Origin: Lysobacter capsici
Lineage (GTDB): Bacteria; Pseudomonadota; Gammaproteobacteria; Xanthomonadales; Xanthomonadaceae
Length of the DNA: 64,000 nt
Direction of reading: 5' to 3'
Assembly (NCBI RefSeq): GCF_018732085.1
Contig: NZ_CP076103.1
Coordinates: 2,914,001-2,978,000 of the forward strand
Numbering within the stretch: the stretch's first letter is position 1; every line of letters starts with the position of its first letter. The translations under genes were made by a program, and so were the position numbers. Below the pieces are notes generated by a model that had not been told where the DNA came from, ran no database searches, and saw only the letters and a list, made by a program, of their open reading frames with translations. This document shows positions 47,547-55,914 of the stretch, piece after piece.

Positions 47547-48032
47547 TCACTCGCCAGTTTTTATCGGTAGGCTGCAGCCTGAGTAATAGGTCCAGCACAC
47601 ATTATTGCCGGCCTTTCTGCGGCAGTCATCGGCAGCGAAATTGATCGCTTTGTCTTTAGTTGCGGCGCGCGATACGACGGAATTTTTCTGTGTTCCTACA
47701 ATCGCTGCGCATTGATTAGAATATACGAGCTTGAGCTTGCAGCTTTTTCCGCCTCTGGTCAGACAGTCGTCCATGGCTTCGGAAATTGCCATTTTCTTGC
47801 TTGGCATGCTCTCGGATATACCCCAGGTTTTCTGCCCGTCGTTGGCAAGTGCGCCCCATTGATTGGTCCACTGTTGTCTTGTTTTTTCTCGTTCTGGAAT
47901 TGGTGCGCAGCCGACTGGGCCCGCTACACCCGGTGGCGTCGTTTGGTATTGGCCAGGGGGGCAGGCGCCCTCCGCTGAGGCGAGATTGGCCGTTAATAGA
48001 AGCAACAGTCCCGTTGCGTGACATGGCTTCAT
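47547..48032 (-). CDS. DUF4189 secreted protein
   Basis: A 161-residue protein with a signal peptide (ATGLLLLLTANLASAEG), a Pro/Gly-rich segment, and a DUF4189 domain: WGALANDGQKTWGISESM, KKMAISEAMDDCLTRGGKSCKL, LVYSNQCAAIVG, then a repeat-like AADDCRRKAGNNVCW with paired cysteines. DUF4189 genes often accompany T4SS genes in Xanthomonadaceae. The local base composition is less GC-rich than in neighbouring genes. Role unknown. Confidence 0.75.
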   Translation of the reverse strand: MKPCHATGLLLLLTANLASAEGACPPGQYQTTPPGVAGPVGCAPIPEREKTRQQWTNQWGALANDGQKTWGISESMPSKKMAISEAMDDCLTRGGKSCKLKLVYSNQCAAIVGTQKNSVVSRAATKDKAINFAADDCRRKAGNNVCWTYYSGCSLPIKTGE

Positions 48033-48100
48033 GAGTCATTTCTCTCTGTCTTTTTGGGGCTTGTCCTTGACACTGTCGGTATGCATGTTGGGTTGGCTCG

Positions 48101-48192
48101 GGGCGCCGGACCGCACATCTCCAGTGCGTGTGGTGTTGCTCGCGCAGGGGGGCGCCGGGACGCACATCTACAGTGCGTGTGGTGTTGCTGTG
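48101..48192. repeat. 49-bp tandem duplication at the 3' end of virB6
   Basis: gggcgccgga at 48101 and gggcgccggg at 48150 begin two copies of a segment containing cgcacatctccagtgcgtgt then ggtgttgct. The second copy is cut off near 48192. The stop codon of the virB6 frame (48168) lies within the second copy. Confidence 0.85.
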
Positions 48193-49238
48193 AGGCCGCT
48201 GTAGCCCGATTGTGAGCCGCTGTCCGCCCATTCACGACTCTTGCGTAGTATGTATAGTGCCGCCGGTCCGTATTCTTGTCCTTCCCAGCAAACGTATTCC
48301 TTGTCCTTCCCAGCAAACGCCGAATACGACATGAAGTTCCCCAGCGTCCCCTGAAAATAGGCTGCCGCCAGAGGCGGGGCGGTCACGATCAGCACCGTCA
48401 TCAGCAGGCCGATGCCGCCCTGGAACATCGCCTGCGTGGTCATTCCCTCGGCGGCGCTGCCCAGGATCCCGTTCAAGGCCTTGTTGACCCACAGCAACAC
48501 CGCGATCTTCGCCATCAACTCCATCACCCAACCGGTGACCACGCTCAACAGCGACATCGAGAACAGCGTGCCGATGGTGTACAGCAGCCATCGTCGGAAC
48601 AGGTCCTTGGTCTGTTCGAAGACCAGGCACAGGATGAACAACGGCGCCAGGCCGATCGACAAGGCGATGGAGAATTTGAACAGCAGTTGCATCGCGCCGG
48701 CGGCCATCGGCGGGCTGGCGGTGCCGATGCCGGCGAACAGCAGGGCCTGCTCTTTCTTGCGCTGCAGGGCGGGGTCCCTGTCGGGCACCTGCACCGCGTC
48801 GATCGCGCTCAGCGCGACCTGCATGAAAGCGAGGTTCTTGTCGATCGCGTCGCTGCTGCTCTGCGCTGTGCCAACAAACAGCGAGTGGATTTCGCGGTCA
48901 AGATCGACGGTGACGAAGCGGTGCAGGTTGGTGCCGGCCCAGGACATGCTGGTGGCGACGGTGATGATGACCGCGATCTTGGCCATGCTGACGACGAGTG
49001 CCATCATCGAATCGCGCGATTGGCCGGTGGCCATGCGGTAGCCCGCGATCATCACCCACAGCGTCACCAGCGTCAGCGAGATCGCGCCGACCCATTTCAT
49101 CATCCGCGCCATCAGGCGCAGGCCGAACTGGTCGATCTTGTGGTCGAAGTACTCGCTGATCAGTTTGAAGAAGGCGAAGTCGCCCACGCCCTGGATATGC
49201 GGGGTGAGCCAGTCGTGCAGGCAAAGCAGCGCATCCAT
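48168..49238 (-). CDS. virB6: VirB6-like type IV secretion channel protein
   Basis: A 356-residue polytopic membrane protein of the VirB6/TrbL family. Membrane segments include WVGAISLTLVTLWVMIAGY, MALVVSMAKIAVIITVATS, LLFKFSIALSIGLAPLFILC, LFSMSLLSVVTGWVM and GIGLLMTVLIVTAPPLAAAYF. VirB6 forms the inner-membrane base of the T4SS channel. The last 40 residues are suspect: they run through two short tandem duplications (48270-48318 and 48101-48192), one of which is 24+25 bp and so shifts the frame. The native C-terminus may therefore have been lost or replaced. virB5 lies 40 nt upstream. Confidence 0.85.
   Translation of the reverse strand: MDALLCLHDWLTPHIQGVGDFAFFKLISEYFDHKIDQFGLRLMARMMKWVGAISLTLVTLWVMIAGYRMATGQSRDSMMALVVSMAKIAVIITVATSMSWAGTNLHRFVTVDLDREIHSLFVGTAQSSSDAIDKNLAFMQVALSAIDAVQVPDRDPALQRKKEQALLFAGIGTASPPMAAGAMQLLFKFSIALSIGLAPLFILCLVFEQTKDLFRRWLLYTIGTLFSMSLLSVVTGWVMELMAKIAVLLWVNKALNGILGSAAEGMTTQAMFQGGIGLLMTVLIVTAPPLAAAYFQGTLGNFMSYSAFAGKDKEYVCWEGQEYGPAALYILRKSREWADSGSQSGYSGLTATPHAL
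48270..48318. repeat. 24/25-bp tandem duplication inside virB6
   Basis: gtattcttgtccttcccagc followed by aaac (48270-48293) and gtattccttgtccttcccag followed by caaac (48294-48318). The copies differ by one inserted base, so they are read in different frames: AGKDKEY in one, CWEGQEY in the other. Confidence 0.9.
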
Positions 49239-49278
49239 GAGTCGTTCCTTCGAGCTTGGAAGTTGGCGATCGCCGGGA

Positions 49279-50079
49279 TCAGAACGAAAACGCGCTCTTG
49301 ATCGAGTCGGTGCCGATCACCCGGCCGATGCCGCTGCCACTCTTCTTTCCTTCCAGTGCCCGACGGGCCAGCCGGGACTGATCGTTCTGCAGCGCCAGGA
49401 TGTAGTCGTCGTAGGCGCGCATGCGGGCCTGCCAGTAGTCCAGGTCCATCTTGGTGCGGATCACGAAGCGTTGCGCTTCGTTGGAGTTGGCTTCCAGGGC
49501 GCCCGGGTTTTCGCCGACCTCGTTCTTACGTTGCTCGTCGATCTTGGCGAACTCTTCATTGCGCTTGATCAGCGTCCTGAGCATCTTCACCGAGTCGTTG
49601 TACTTGGCGTTTTCAGCAAGTACGGCTCGTTGGCACAGGTTGAGCTGCTGTTCGACGATGTTGCCGTCCATTTGCGGAATGAAACGGCCCTTGAGCGCCT
49701 GCAGTCCGCCGGAGGGACCTGGACAGCGGTCTTCCATGCCGTAGTCGACGGGGCGGTCCGGGAAGTCGTCGGCCATTACCGAGCGACCGAACTGCAACTG
49801 CTGCAGTTTGATCATTTGGCGTTCGATATGGTTCTTGGTCTCTATCCAGCGCTTTCCCTGTTCGATGAACTGGGCACGATCTTCAAGGATTTTCTGAAAG
49901 TGCTGCGCTATCGCGGCCGGGTCTATGACGGGCAGCCCGGCGCAAGCCCGGGTGGCGGCAAACATCCCGATCATTGCGAGCGTCAAGGGCGCCATGCTCC
50001 GGATGTGGCGCGCTCCCCTGATCTTGTGATTGGGTTGCCGATCGACGCCACATGCGGCGCGTTGTCGCTGGACATTCAT
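49279..50079 (-). CDS. virB5: VirB5-like T4SS minor pilin protein
   Basis: A 266-residue exported protein. An unusually long basic N-terminus (about 28 residues) precedes a hydrophobic signal core (MAPLTLAMIGMFAATRACAG). The mature part begins LPVIDPAAIAQHFQKILEDRAQFIEQG and is helical (IERQMIKLQQLQ, ENAKYNDSVKMLRTLIKRNEEFAKIDEQ), as in VirB5/TraC pilus-tip proteins. The start at 50079 has a good GAGGGG site; an ATG at 49995 would give a short basic-poor signal. No virB1-4, virB7-11 or virD4 genes are present in the window. Confidence 0.8.
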   Translation of the reverse strand: MNVQRQRAACGVDRQPNHKIRGARHIRSMAPLTLAMIGMFAATRACAGLPVIDPAAIAQHFQKILEDRAQFIEQGKRWIETKNHIERQMIKLQQLQFGRSVMADDFPDRPVDYGMEDRCPGPSGGLQALKGRFIPQMDGNIVEQQLNLCQRAVLAENAKYNDSVKMLRTLIKRNEEFAKIDEQRKNEVGENPGALEANSNEAQRFVIRTKMDLDYWQARMRAYDDYILALQNDQSRLARRALEGKKSGSGIGRVIGTDSIKSAFSF

Positions 50080-50149
50080 GCTGTTCCCCTCGGTAGTAAA
50101 CCCGCGGTCCTGCGGGTTCGTGCGTGCGAGTGTGGCTTCCTGCTTTGCT

Positions 50150-50340
50150 CAATAGAAACCAGATGGAATCAGCGAAATCAACACCGTATTGATTTTTTTC
50201 GATAATTGGTGGGTGTTGTAGACAAACCCTCACAAGTGAATGCAATTAATGTGTGTTGAATGCGTATTCAGTACACGTGTCGCGTTTTTGTCGAAGGTGA
50301 GTGCGCGGTGAAATGTTGAATTTTCGTCGAGATTGGAAAC
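50150..50340. promoter_or_regulatory. AT-rich upstream region of virB5
   Basis: About 190 bp clearly less GC-rich than its surroundings, with attgatttttttcgataatt at 50190-50209 and tgcaattaatgtgtgttgaa near 50241. It lies upstream of virB5 (minus) and of the pseudogene (plus). Likely a promoter or silencing (H-NS-type) region; no exact -35/-10 pair is claimed. Confidence 0.4.
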
Positions 50341-50375
50341 CGAGAGTTGCGATCGAATCGCGCGTTTTTCTTTCA

Positions 50376-50960
50376 ATGGCGAGCGTGCATCGGCTCGTAG
50401 TAACGATGAGGCGAACTCATGAACAGGACGCGCCCGCGTGCGTGGCGCTGCGCCCGATGATCGAGCGCGACAGTGACGCCGAGGTGCATGGCGAGGCGAG
50501 CGGCGCGAACATGGCGCTGCGGATCATTGTGTTGTCGACGCGGACATCGCGATCATCGATTTCGACCCGGGCACGAGCACTGAGCCGACGCGCAGGTGGC
50601 TCGAGGTCGATCCGGCCTTTCGTGTCCTGATCGTCTCGATGCGCCGGCGCCGGTCGGGTCGCGGATGCTGCTGGCGGCGGTTGCGGCGGTTGCGGCGGTT
50701 TCGTGTCGACGGCGTCGCCGTCGGGGCGGGGGTTGGAGGAGGTCGTCGAGCTGGGACGCGTCGCCCGTCAGGGCGCCCGTCCATACAGTGGAACCGGCGC
50801 CACCGCCCCGGTTTAATTGGGCGAGTTGGCGGCGTATTCTCACCGTGGGTTCTCGGCGCCGGTCCGCCCGTGAAAATGAATGAGTCAGCTGCAAGCTGGG
50901 CAGCGGACGACCCGGGCGCGAAGTTGCGCTTGACCGGCCTGGCGCGAATCGGATTAATGC
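50376..50960 (+). pseudogene. Decayed paralogue of the LuxR-type response regulator
   Basis: Pieces align in order with the intact gene at 50988-51602. ALRPMIERDSDAEVHGEASG matches ALRLMIEGDGDVKVIGEASD. After a frame change, DADIAIIDFDPG matches the phosphoacceptor region SDFDLG. EVDPAFRVLIVSMR matches DIDPTFRVLVVSMR. The DNA then aligns through gtcgcggatgctgctggcgg and ggtttcgtgtcga, again out of frame. LTGLARIGL near 50930-50955 matches the C-terminal LTRLAREHG. Length (about 585 bp) equals that of the intact gene. Several frameshifts make it non-functional; the short open frames here are only fragments. Confidence 0.8.
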
Positions 50961-50987
50961 TCGACATCACAAGGAAGGTTGGCCGGC

Positions 50988-51602
50988 ATGATTCATGTGT
51001 TCATGGTCGATGATCATTCGCTCGCGCGCATGGCGCTGCGCCTGATGATCGAAGGCGATGGCGACGTCAAGGTGATCGGCGAGGCGAGCGACGTCGACAT
51101 GGCGTTGCGGATGATTCCGTTCTCGGCGCCGGACGTGGTCGTCAGCGATTTCGATCTGGGCAGCAGCGATGGATTGACGGTCACGCGCAAGTTGCTGGAT
51201 ATCGATCCGACCTTCCGCGTCCTGGTGGTGTCGATGCGCGAGCGCGGGCCGGTGTCGCGGATGTTGCTGGCGGCCGGCGCGCTGGGTTTCGTGTCGAAGT
51301 CGTCGCCGCCGGGCCGGGTGCTGGAGGCGGTGCGCGAGGTGGCGCGGGGGCGGCGCTATCTGGACGAAGCGGTGCCGGGGTCGACGAGCCTGGTAGCGCG
51401 CTCGCCGTTCGATCGCCTGAGCGCGCGCGAGCTGATGGTGATCCACATGCGCCTGCGCGGCACCGATGTGCGCGGCATCGCCAAGGTGTTGAAAATGCCC
51501 AGGTCGATGGTGAGTGCGATGCGGGCGAGAGCGATGGAGAAACTCGATGCGCGCAGCCACATCGGACTGACGCGGCTGGCGCGGGAGCATGGGTTCGTCT
51601 GA
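50988..51602 (+). CDS. LuxR/NarL-family response regulator
   Basis: A 204-residue protein. Receiver: FMVDDHSLARMALRLMIEGDG, phosphoacceptor Asp54 in VVVSDFDLG, and Lys in GFVSKSS. The C-terminal HTH is of LuxR type (FDRLSARELMVIHMRLRGTDVRGIAKVLKM, then SMVSAMRARAMEKLDAR), though the usual EVL box is altered to ELMV. ATG 50988 is preceded by AAGGAAGG at a 9-nt distance; the upstream TTG at 50979 is not needed. No histidine kinase gene is adjacent. A decayed duplicate lies directly upstream. Confidence 0.88.
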   Translation: MIHVFMVDDHSLARMALRLMIEGDGDVKVIGEASDVDMALRMIPFSAPDVVVSDFDLGSSDGLTVTRKLLDIDPTFRVLVVSMRERGPVSRMLLAAGALGFVSKSSPPGRVLEAVREVARGRRYLDEAVPGSTSLVARSPFDRLSARELMVIHMRLRGTDVRGIAKVLKMPRSMVSAMRARAMEKLDARSHIGLTRLAREHGFV

Positions 51603-51741
51603 GGCCCGGGTTGCCGCGCTCGGTCGTCGAGATGCGGTGCTTCGGTCGTCCGGGGCTCAGTCCGCCGCCTGAAAGAAACCTCGCCGCGGCCGCGGCGCTT
51701 TTCGATCCAGTCCGACGAGCGCGCAGCGATCCGCCGCGCGC

Positions 51742-52326
51742 CTACTTGACCCGATGCTTGCCGAGCTTGCGCGCCAGGGTGCGCCGGTGCATGCCGAGCC
51801 GGCGCGCGGTCTCGGAGATGTTGAAGTCGGTGGCGGCCAGCATCTCGTGGATGCGTTCCCATTCCAGGGTCTTGATCGAGGTCTGGCGCTCGGTCAGTTC
51901 GACCGTGGCGTCGCCGGCGGCGCGGCCGAACGCGGCTTCGATGTCGTCGGTGTTGGACGGCTTGGCCAGGTAATGGCAGGCGCCGAGCTTGATCGCCTCG
52001 ACCGCGGTGGCGATGCTGGCGTAACCGGTCAGCACCACGATCAGCATGTCCGGATCGTGTTCGTGCAGCGCCTGCACGCAGGCCAGGCCGGAGTCGCCGC
52101 CGGCCAGTTTCAGGTCGACCACCGCGTAGCCGGGGCTGTGGGTTTCCAGCAGCTTCTCCACGTCGGCCAGATGGCTGGCGTTGTGCACGAGGTAGCCGCG
52201 GCGTTCGAACGAGCGGGTCAGGGTGCGCGCGAACGCGGCGTCGTCCTCGACGATCAGCAGGCGGCGCGCGTCGTCGCCGTCGAGCGCGTCGTCGTCGAGG
52301 GGCGGGTCGGTGTCGTGCTCATTCAT
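51742..52326 (-). CDS. regA: RegA/PrrA-type redox response regulator
   Basis: A 194-residue protein with a receiver (LLIVEDDAAFARTLTRSFERRGY, phosphoacceptor Asp71 in AVVDLKLAGG, LTGYASIATAVEAIKLGACHYLAKP) and a C-terminal Fis-type HTH (FNISETARRLGMHRRTLARKLGKH). This is the RegA/PrrA/ActR signature. Its start overlaps the end of the sensor gene by 8 nt. These regulators adjust respiration, including terminal oxidases, to redox state, which fits the neighbouring cyo cluster. Confidence 0.92.
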   Translation of the reverse strand: MNEHDTDPPLDDDALDGDDARRLLIVEDDAAFARTLTRSFERRGYLVHNASHLADVEKLLETHSPGYAVVDLKLAGGDSGLACVQALHEHDPDMLIVVLTGYASIATAVEAIKLGACHYLAKPSNTDDIEAAFGRAAGDATVELTERQTSIKTLEWERIHEMLAATDFNISETARRLGMHRRTLARKLGKHRVK

Positions 52327-53647
52327 GCTCGCTCTCGCTTACGCTCAACGACGACAGCGGCAGGCTCATGGTCACCACCGCGCCGCTGGGTTCGCGATTG
52401 CGCGCGGCGATGCTGCCGCCGAGCTGGCGGACCACGTTGAGCGACAGGAACAGGCCCAGGCCGCCGCCCGGGCGGCCCTTGCTCGACTGGTACGGTTTGC
52501 CGAAATGCGACAGCATCGCCGGGGCGAAGCCCGGGCCGGCGTCGCTGACCCGCAGCACCAGCTTGTCCTCGTCGCGCCAGGCTTCCAGCCCGACCCAGCC
52601 GGGCGAGGCTTCCAGCGCGTTGTCGAGCACGTTGCAGATCATCTGCTTGAGGCCGGAGTCGGAAATGATGACCGCATCCTCGCCGAAGCTGTTCTGGTAG
52701 TCGAATCCGCGCACCGGGCGGGTGCTGCGCCATTCCTCGACCAAGTCGTCCAGGAAGGCTGCCACGGTAGTTTCTTCCGGCGCCTCGCCGCGGGTCTCGC
52801 CGGCCGACAGCAGGATGCCGGTGACGATGCTCTTGCAGCGGTGCAGCTGGGTCTGCATCTCGTCGAGTTCCTGCAGCAGCTCGGGCTGCTGGGTGAACGG
52901 CGGCATGTGGCGCCAGTCGCCGAGGATCACCGACAAGGTCGCCAGCGGCGTGCCCAGCTCATGGGCCGCGCCCGACGCCAGCAGGCCCATGCGCACGATG
53001 TGTTCTTCCTCGGCCGCGCGTTGGCGCAGGTCGGCCAGGCGCGCATCGCGCGCGCGCAGGATCCGGCCGATGCGGGTGATGAACACCACCAGCAAAGTCG
53101 CGTTGAGCACGAAGCACAGCAGCATGCCCTGCACGTAGGGATCGGCGAGGCCGCGGGTCGGGTCGGCCGGGATCACCACCGGGCCGGCGAAGGTGGTCAG
53201 GGCGATGAAGCAGGCGCTGGTCACGAACACCACCGCCCAGCTCGCCCACGAGCGCAGCAGCACCGCCGCCAGCACCACCTGCAGCAGGTACAGGAACACG
53301 AACGGATTGGCCGCGCCGCCGCTGAGGTACAACTGCGCGGTCAGGGTCAGCACGTCGACCAGCAGCGCCAGGAACAACGCGCCGTTGGTGACTTCCTCGC
53401 GATGCCGCCAGCGCAGCATGCTGACCAGGTTGAACGCGGCCAGGCAGGCCAGCACGACCGCCATCGGCATCAACGGCAGGCGGATGCCGAAACCGAAATG
53501 CACGAACACGATGGTCGCGACCTGGCCGATCACCGCGATCCAGCGCAACTGGATCAGCTGGTGCATGTTCTTGACCCCGGTGCCGTCCTGCGAGGCGGTC
53601 AACGGAGCCACGCCAGGAGCGGGGCCGATGATGGGGCTGTCCTGCAT
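52319..53647 (-). CDS. regB: RegB/PrrB-type redox sensor histidine kinase
   Basis: A 442-residue kinase with about six membrane helices, then the H-box with His229 in GAAHELGTPLA, a conserved redox cysteine Cys271 in HRCKSIVTGILLSAGE, an N-box and GPGFAPAML/GGGLGLFLS ATP motifs. Residues 110-116 are GGAANPF, the quinone-sensing heptapeptide of RegB proteins. The combination makes a true RegB, reading the ubiquinone pool and cysteine state. Genes regB and regA overlap by 8 nt. Confidence 0.93.
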   Translation of the reverse strand: MQDSPIIGPAPGVAPLTASQDGTGVKNMHQLIQLRWIAVIGQVATIVFVHFGFGIRLPLMPMAVVLACLAAFNLVSMLRWRHREEVTNGALFLALLVDVLTLTAQLYLSGGAANPFVFLYLLQVVLAAVLLRSWASWAVVFVTSACFIALTTFAGPVVIPADPTRGLADPYVQGMLLCFVLNATLLVVFITRIGRILRARDARLADLRQRAAEEEHIVRMGLLASGAAHELGTPLATLSVILGDWRHMPPFTQQPELLQELDEMQTQLHRCKSIVTGILLSAGETRGEAPEETTVAAFLDDLVEEWRSTRPVRGFDYQNSFGEDAVIISDSGLKQMICNVLDNALEASPGWVGLEAWRDEDKLVLRVSDAGPGFAPAMLSHFGKPYQSSKGRPGGGLGLFLSLNVVRQLGGSIAARNREPSGAVVTMSLPLSSLSVSESEHE

Positions 53648-53766
53648 GGTGTGTGGGCCGGTAGCGGTAGCGGGGTGGTGCGGGGCGAGGTAATTCGCAG
53701 CGGTGTTGGCGACGACGGTAACGGCGATCGGATCGAATCGTTTCGGGCTTCGGCTCCGGTTCGACT

Positions 53767-54531
53767 CTAGGCGCCGTGGCTACGTCGCCGGCGGCGCTCT
53801 TCCAGATACACGCGCCAGGCCGCGAACACGACCATCAGCGCCAGCGCGAACCAGGTCAATGCGTAGGACAAATGGCTGTTGGGAAACTTTATCACCGTCA
53901 GCCCGCCGACCGGCCAAGTCGGCTCGGCCGTGGGGTCGCTCGGCAGCGGCGCGCTGCGATCGGCGTCGATGAAGTAGGGCGCGACCTGTTTCAGGCCGAG
54001 TCTGGCCGCGATCGCCTGCACGTCGCGCGAGTACCAGCGGTTCTGCTCCGGCGCGTTCTTGCGCAGGAAACCGCCGCCGGGCTCGCTCAGGCGCAGCAGG
54101 CCGGTAACGCGGGTGTCGGCGGGCGCTTCGTCGGCTTCGGCGGCCTTGCGTTCGTTCGGGGCGAAGCCGCGGTTGATCAGGACGATCTCGCCGCCGGCGG
54201 TCTGGAACGGTTGCAGCAGCCAGAAGCCCGGGCCGAGTTCGGTGACGGCCTGCACGCGGGTGGCCGCGACCGGCAGGTACTGGCCTTCGAGCTGGACGTG
54301 CTTGTATTCGTCGCGATCGGCGCTGACGGTGGGCCAGTCGGATGGAGCGGGCGCGGCGCCGGGCGGGGCGTGGACGCGCGCGTCGACGCGCTGGATCAGG
54401 TCGAGTTTCCAGGCGCGGCGCTGGATCTGCCACACGCCCAGGGCGATTAGGCCGAGGAAGGCGGCGAGGAAGAGCAACAATAGGGCGGCCAGGGCGAAGG
54501 GGCTGCGCGGGGGCTTGGTGGTCGCGGTCAT
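53767..54531 (-). CDS. SURF1-family oxidase assembly protein
   Basis: A 254-residue SURF1 protein. It has two membrane helices at the ends (FALAALLLLFLAAFLGLIALGVWQIQRR; LTWFALALMVVFAAWRVYL) with a periplasmic domain between (VQLEGQYLP, PGFWLLQPFQ, IVLINRGFAP, NRWYSRDVQAIAARLGL, FPNSHLSYALTWF). SURF1 helps heme insertion into heme-copper oxidases. It lies after cyoD with a repeat array between, and 119 nt before regB. Confidence 0.92.
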   Translation of the reverse strand: MTATTKPPRSPFALAALLLLFLAAFLGLIALGVWQIQRRAWKLDLIQRVDARVHAPPGAAPAPSDWPTVSADRDEYKHVQLEGQYLPVAATRVQAVTELGPGFWLLQPFQTAGGEIVLINRGFAPNERKAAEADEAPADTRVTGLLRLSEPGGGFLRKNAPEQNRWYSRDVQAIAARLGLKQVAPYFIDADRSAPLPSDPTAEPTWPVGGLTVIKFPNSHLSYALTWFALALMVVFAAWRVYLEERRRRRSHGA

Positions 54532-54654
54532 GCTCGGGACCTCTTCAGGAATCGCCGGTAGGGCGTTCGGTGCTGCTCGACTTCAGGGTGATGCCGACTT
54601 GTTCGTCGTTTCGTGAAGGGCGGTGGCGAGGGTTTCGTTGTCGTGCCGTCTTTG

Positions 54655-54743
54655 CTCGTCATTCCCGCGAACGCGGGAATCTAGTGACTTTGACGGTACT
54701 CGCACGAAAGTCGCTGGATTCCCGCGTGAGCGGGAATGACGAG
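54655..54743. repeat. Palindromic BIME-like element, copy 2
   Basis: 89 bp with inverted ends ctcgtcattcccgcg and cgggaatgacgag, and inner palindromes at both ends. Same structure as the copy at 2768-2852. It occupies part of the 343-bp gene-free stretch between SURF1 and cyoD. Confidence 0.88.
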
Positions 54744-54748
54744 CAAAA

Positions 54749-54874
54749 TTCCGATTCCCGATTCCCGATTCCCGATTCCCGATTCCCGAATCCCAAATCC
54801 CAAATCCCAAATCCCAAATCCCAAATCCCAAATCCCAAATCCCGAATCCCGAATCCCGAATCCCGAATCCCGAA
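54749..54874. repeat. Heptanucleotide microsatellite array B
   Basis: Runs of three related 7-mers: gattccc about 5 copies, aaatccc about 8, gaatccc about 5. The array ends exactly at the stop codon of cyoD (54875-54877). An oxidase operon transcript would read through it before SURF1. Confidence 0.92.
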
Positions 54875-55282
54875 TCAGGGCATATTCCGCATATCGTGCG
54901 GCATCGGCATCATGTTGGTGTTGAGGTGATGCATGACCCACAACGAGCCGGCCAGCATGATCACCACCAGCACCAGGGTGAAGATCAGCGCGAGCATGTT
55001 CCAGCCGCCTTCCGACTTCGTGTTCATGTGCAGGAAGTAGATCATGTGCACGACGATCTGCACGACCGCGAAGGCCAGGACCACGAACGCGGTCGTGCCC
55101 GAACTCGGGATCACCTTGGCCATCACCAGCCAGAACGGGATCGCGGTGAGGATCAACGAGAGCACGAAACCGATCGCGTAGCCGCCGACGGTGCCGTGGT
55201 AATCGTCGCCGTCGTCGTGCGCGCCGTCGTGGCCGTGCGCGTGATCGTTGTCGTGGTGTTGCGGGGCGACCGGGTGGCTCAC
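54875..55282 (-). CDS. cyoD: Cytochrome bo3 ubiquinol oxidase subunit IV
   Basis: A 135-residue protein with three membrane helices (IGFVLSLILTAIPFWLVMA, FVVLAFAVVQIVVHMIYFLHM, MLALIFTLVLVVIMLAGSLWVMHHLN), the CyoD/COX4-prokaryotic family. The start is GTG 55282, overlapping the cyoC stop (GTGA). The first 40 residues are very rich in His and Asp (HHDNDHAHGHDGAHDDGDDYH), more than in typical CyoD, and may bind metal. The stop abuts a heptanucleotide array. Confidence 0.92.
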   Translation of the reverse strand: MSHPVAPQHHDNDHAHGHDGAHDDGDDYHGTVGGYAIGFVLSLILTAIPFWLVMAKVIPSSGTTAFVVLAFAVVQIVVHMIYFLHMNTKSEGGWNMLALIFTLVLVVIMLAGSLWVMHHLNTNMMPMPHDMRNMP

Positions 55283-55914
55283 GGCAGCACTCCCATCAGG
55301 TAGACGAAGGTGAAGACGCCGATCCACACGACGTCGAGGAAATGCCAGAACATCGACAGGCACATCAGGCGGCGGCGGTTTTCCACGGTCAGGCCGTGCT
55401 TTCCGAGTTGCGCCATCAAGGTGACCAGCCAGACGATGCCGAAGGTCACGTGCAGGCCGTGGGTACCGACCAGGGCGAAGAACGAGGACAGGAACGCGCT
55501 GCGCTGCGGGCCGGCGCCTTCGGCGATCAGATGGTGGAATTCGTACAGTTCCAGGCCGATGAAGGCCAGGCCGAACACGCCGGTGATCGCCAGCCAGCCC
55601 TGCACCGCGGCGAGCTTGCGCCGCTTCATCGAGATCATGGCGAAGCCATAGGTGATCGACGACAACAGCAGCATCGAGGTGTTGATAGCGACCAGTTGCA
55701 GATCGAACAGATCCGCGCCCGACGGGCCGGCCGCGTAGCTGCGGCCGAGCACGCCGTAGACCGCGAACAGGCAGGCGAACACCAGGCAGTCGCTCATCAG
55801 GTACAGCCAGAACCCCAGCAGGGTGCCGTTGTGCGGATGATGCTTGCCCTGGGCGTCGAAGAAGACCGGACGTCCGTCGGCGGTGTGGGTGGCGATGGCG
55901 TGTGCGTCAGACAT
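55279..55914 (-). CDS. cyoC: Cytochrome bo3 ubiquinol oxidase subunit III
   Basis: A 211-residue protein with five membrane helices. Family blocks: LGFWLYLMSDCLVFACLFAVY, SMLLLSSITYGFAMI, FIGLELYEFHHLIAEGAGP, SFFALVGTHGLHVTFGI and FWHFLDVVWIGVFTFVYL. It stabilises the oxidase core in the inner membrane. Start overlaps the end of cyoB by 8 nt. Confidence 0.95.
   Translation of the reverse strand: MSDAHAIATHTADGRPVFFDAQGKHHPHNGTLLGFWLYLMSDCLVFACLFAVYGVLGRSYAAGPSGADLFDLQLVAINTSMLLLSSITYGFAMISMKRRKLAAVQGWLAITGVFGLAFIGLELYEFHHLIAEGAGPQRSAFLSSFFALVGTHGLHVTFGIVWLVTLMAQLGKHGLTVENRRRLMCLSMFWHFLDVVWIGVFTFVYLMGVLP

Noticed and set aside
50301..50630. 109-codon frame as a real gene
   Set aside because: It covers only part of the decayed response regulator and leaves its frame at the phosphoacceptor region.
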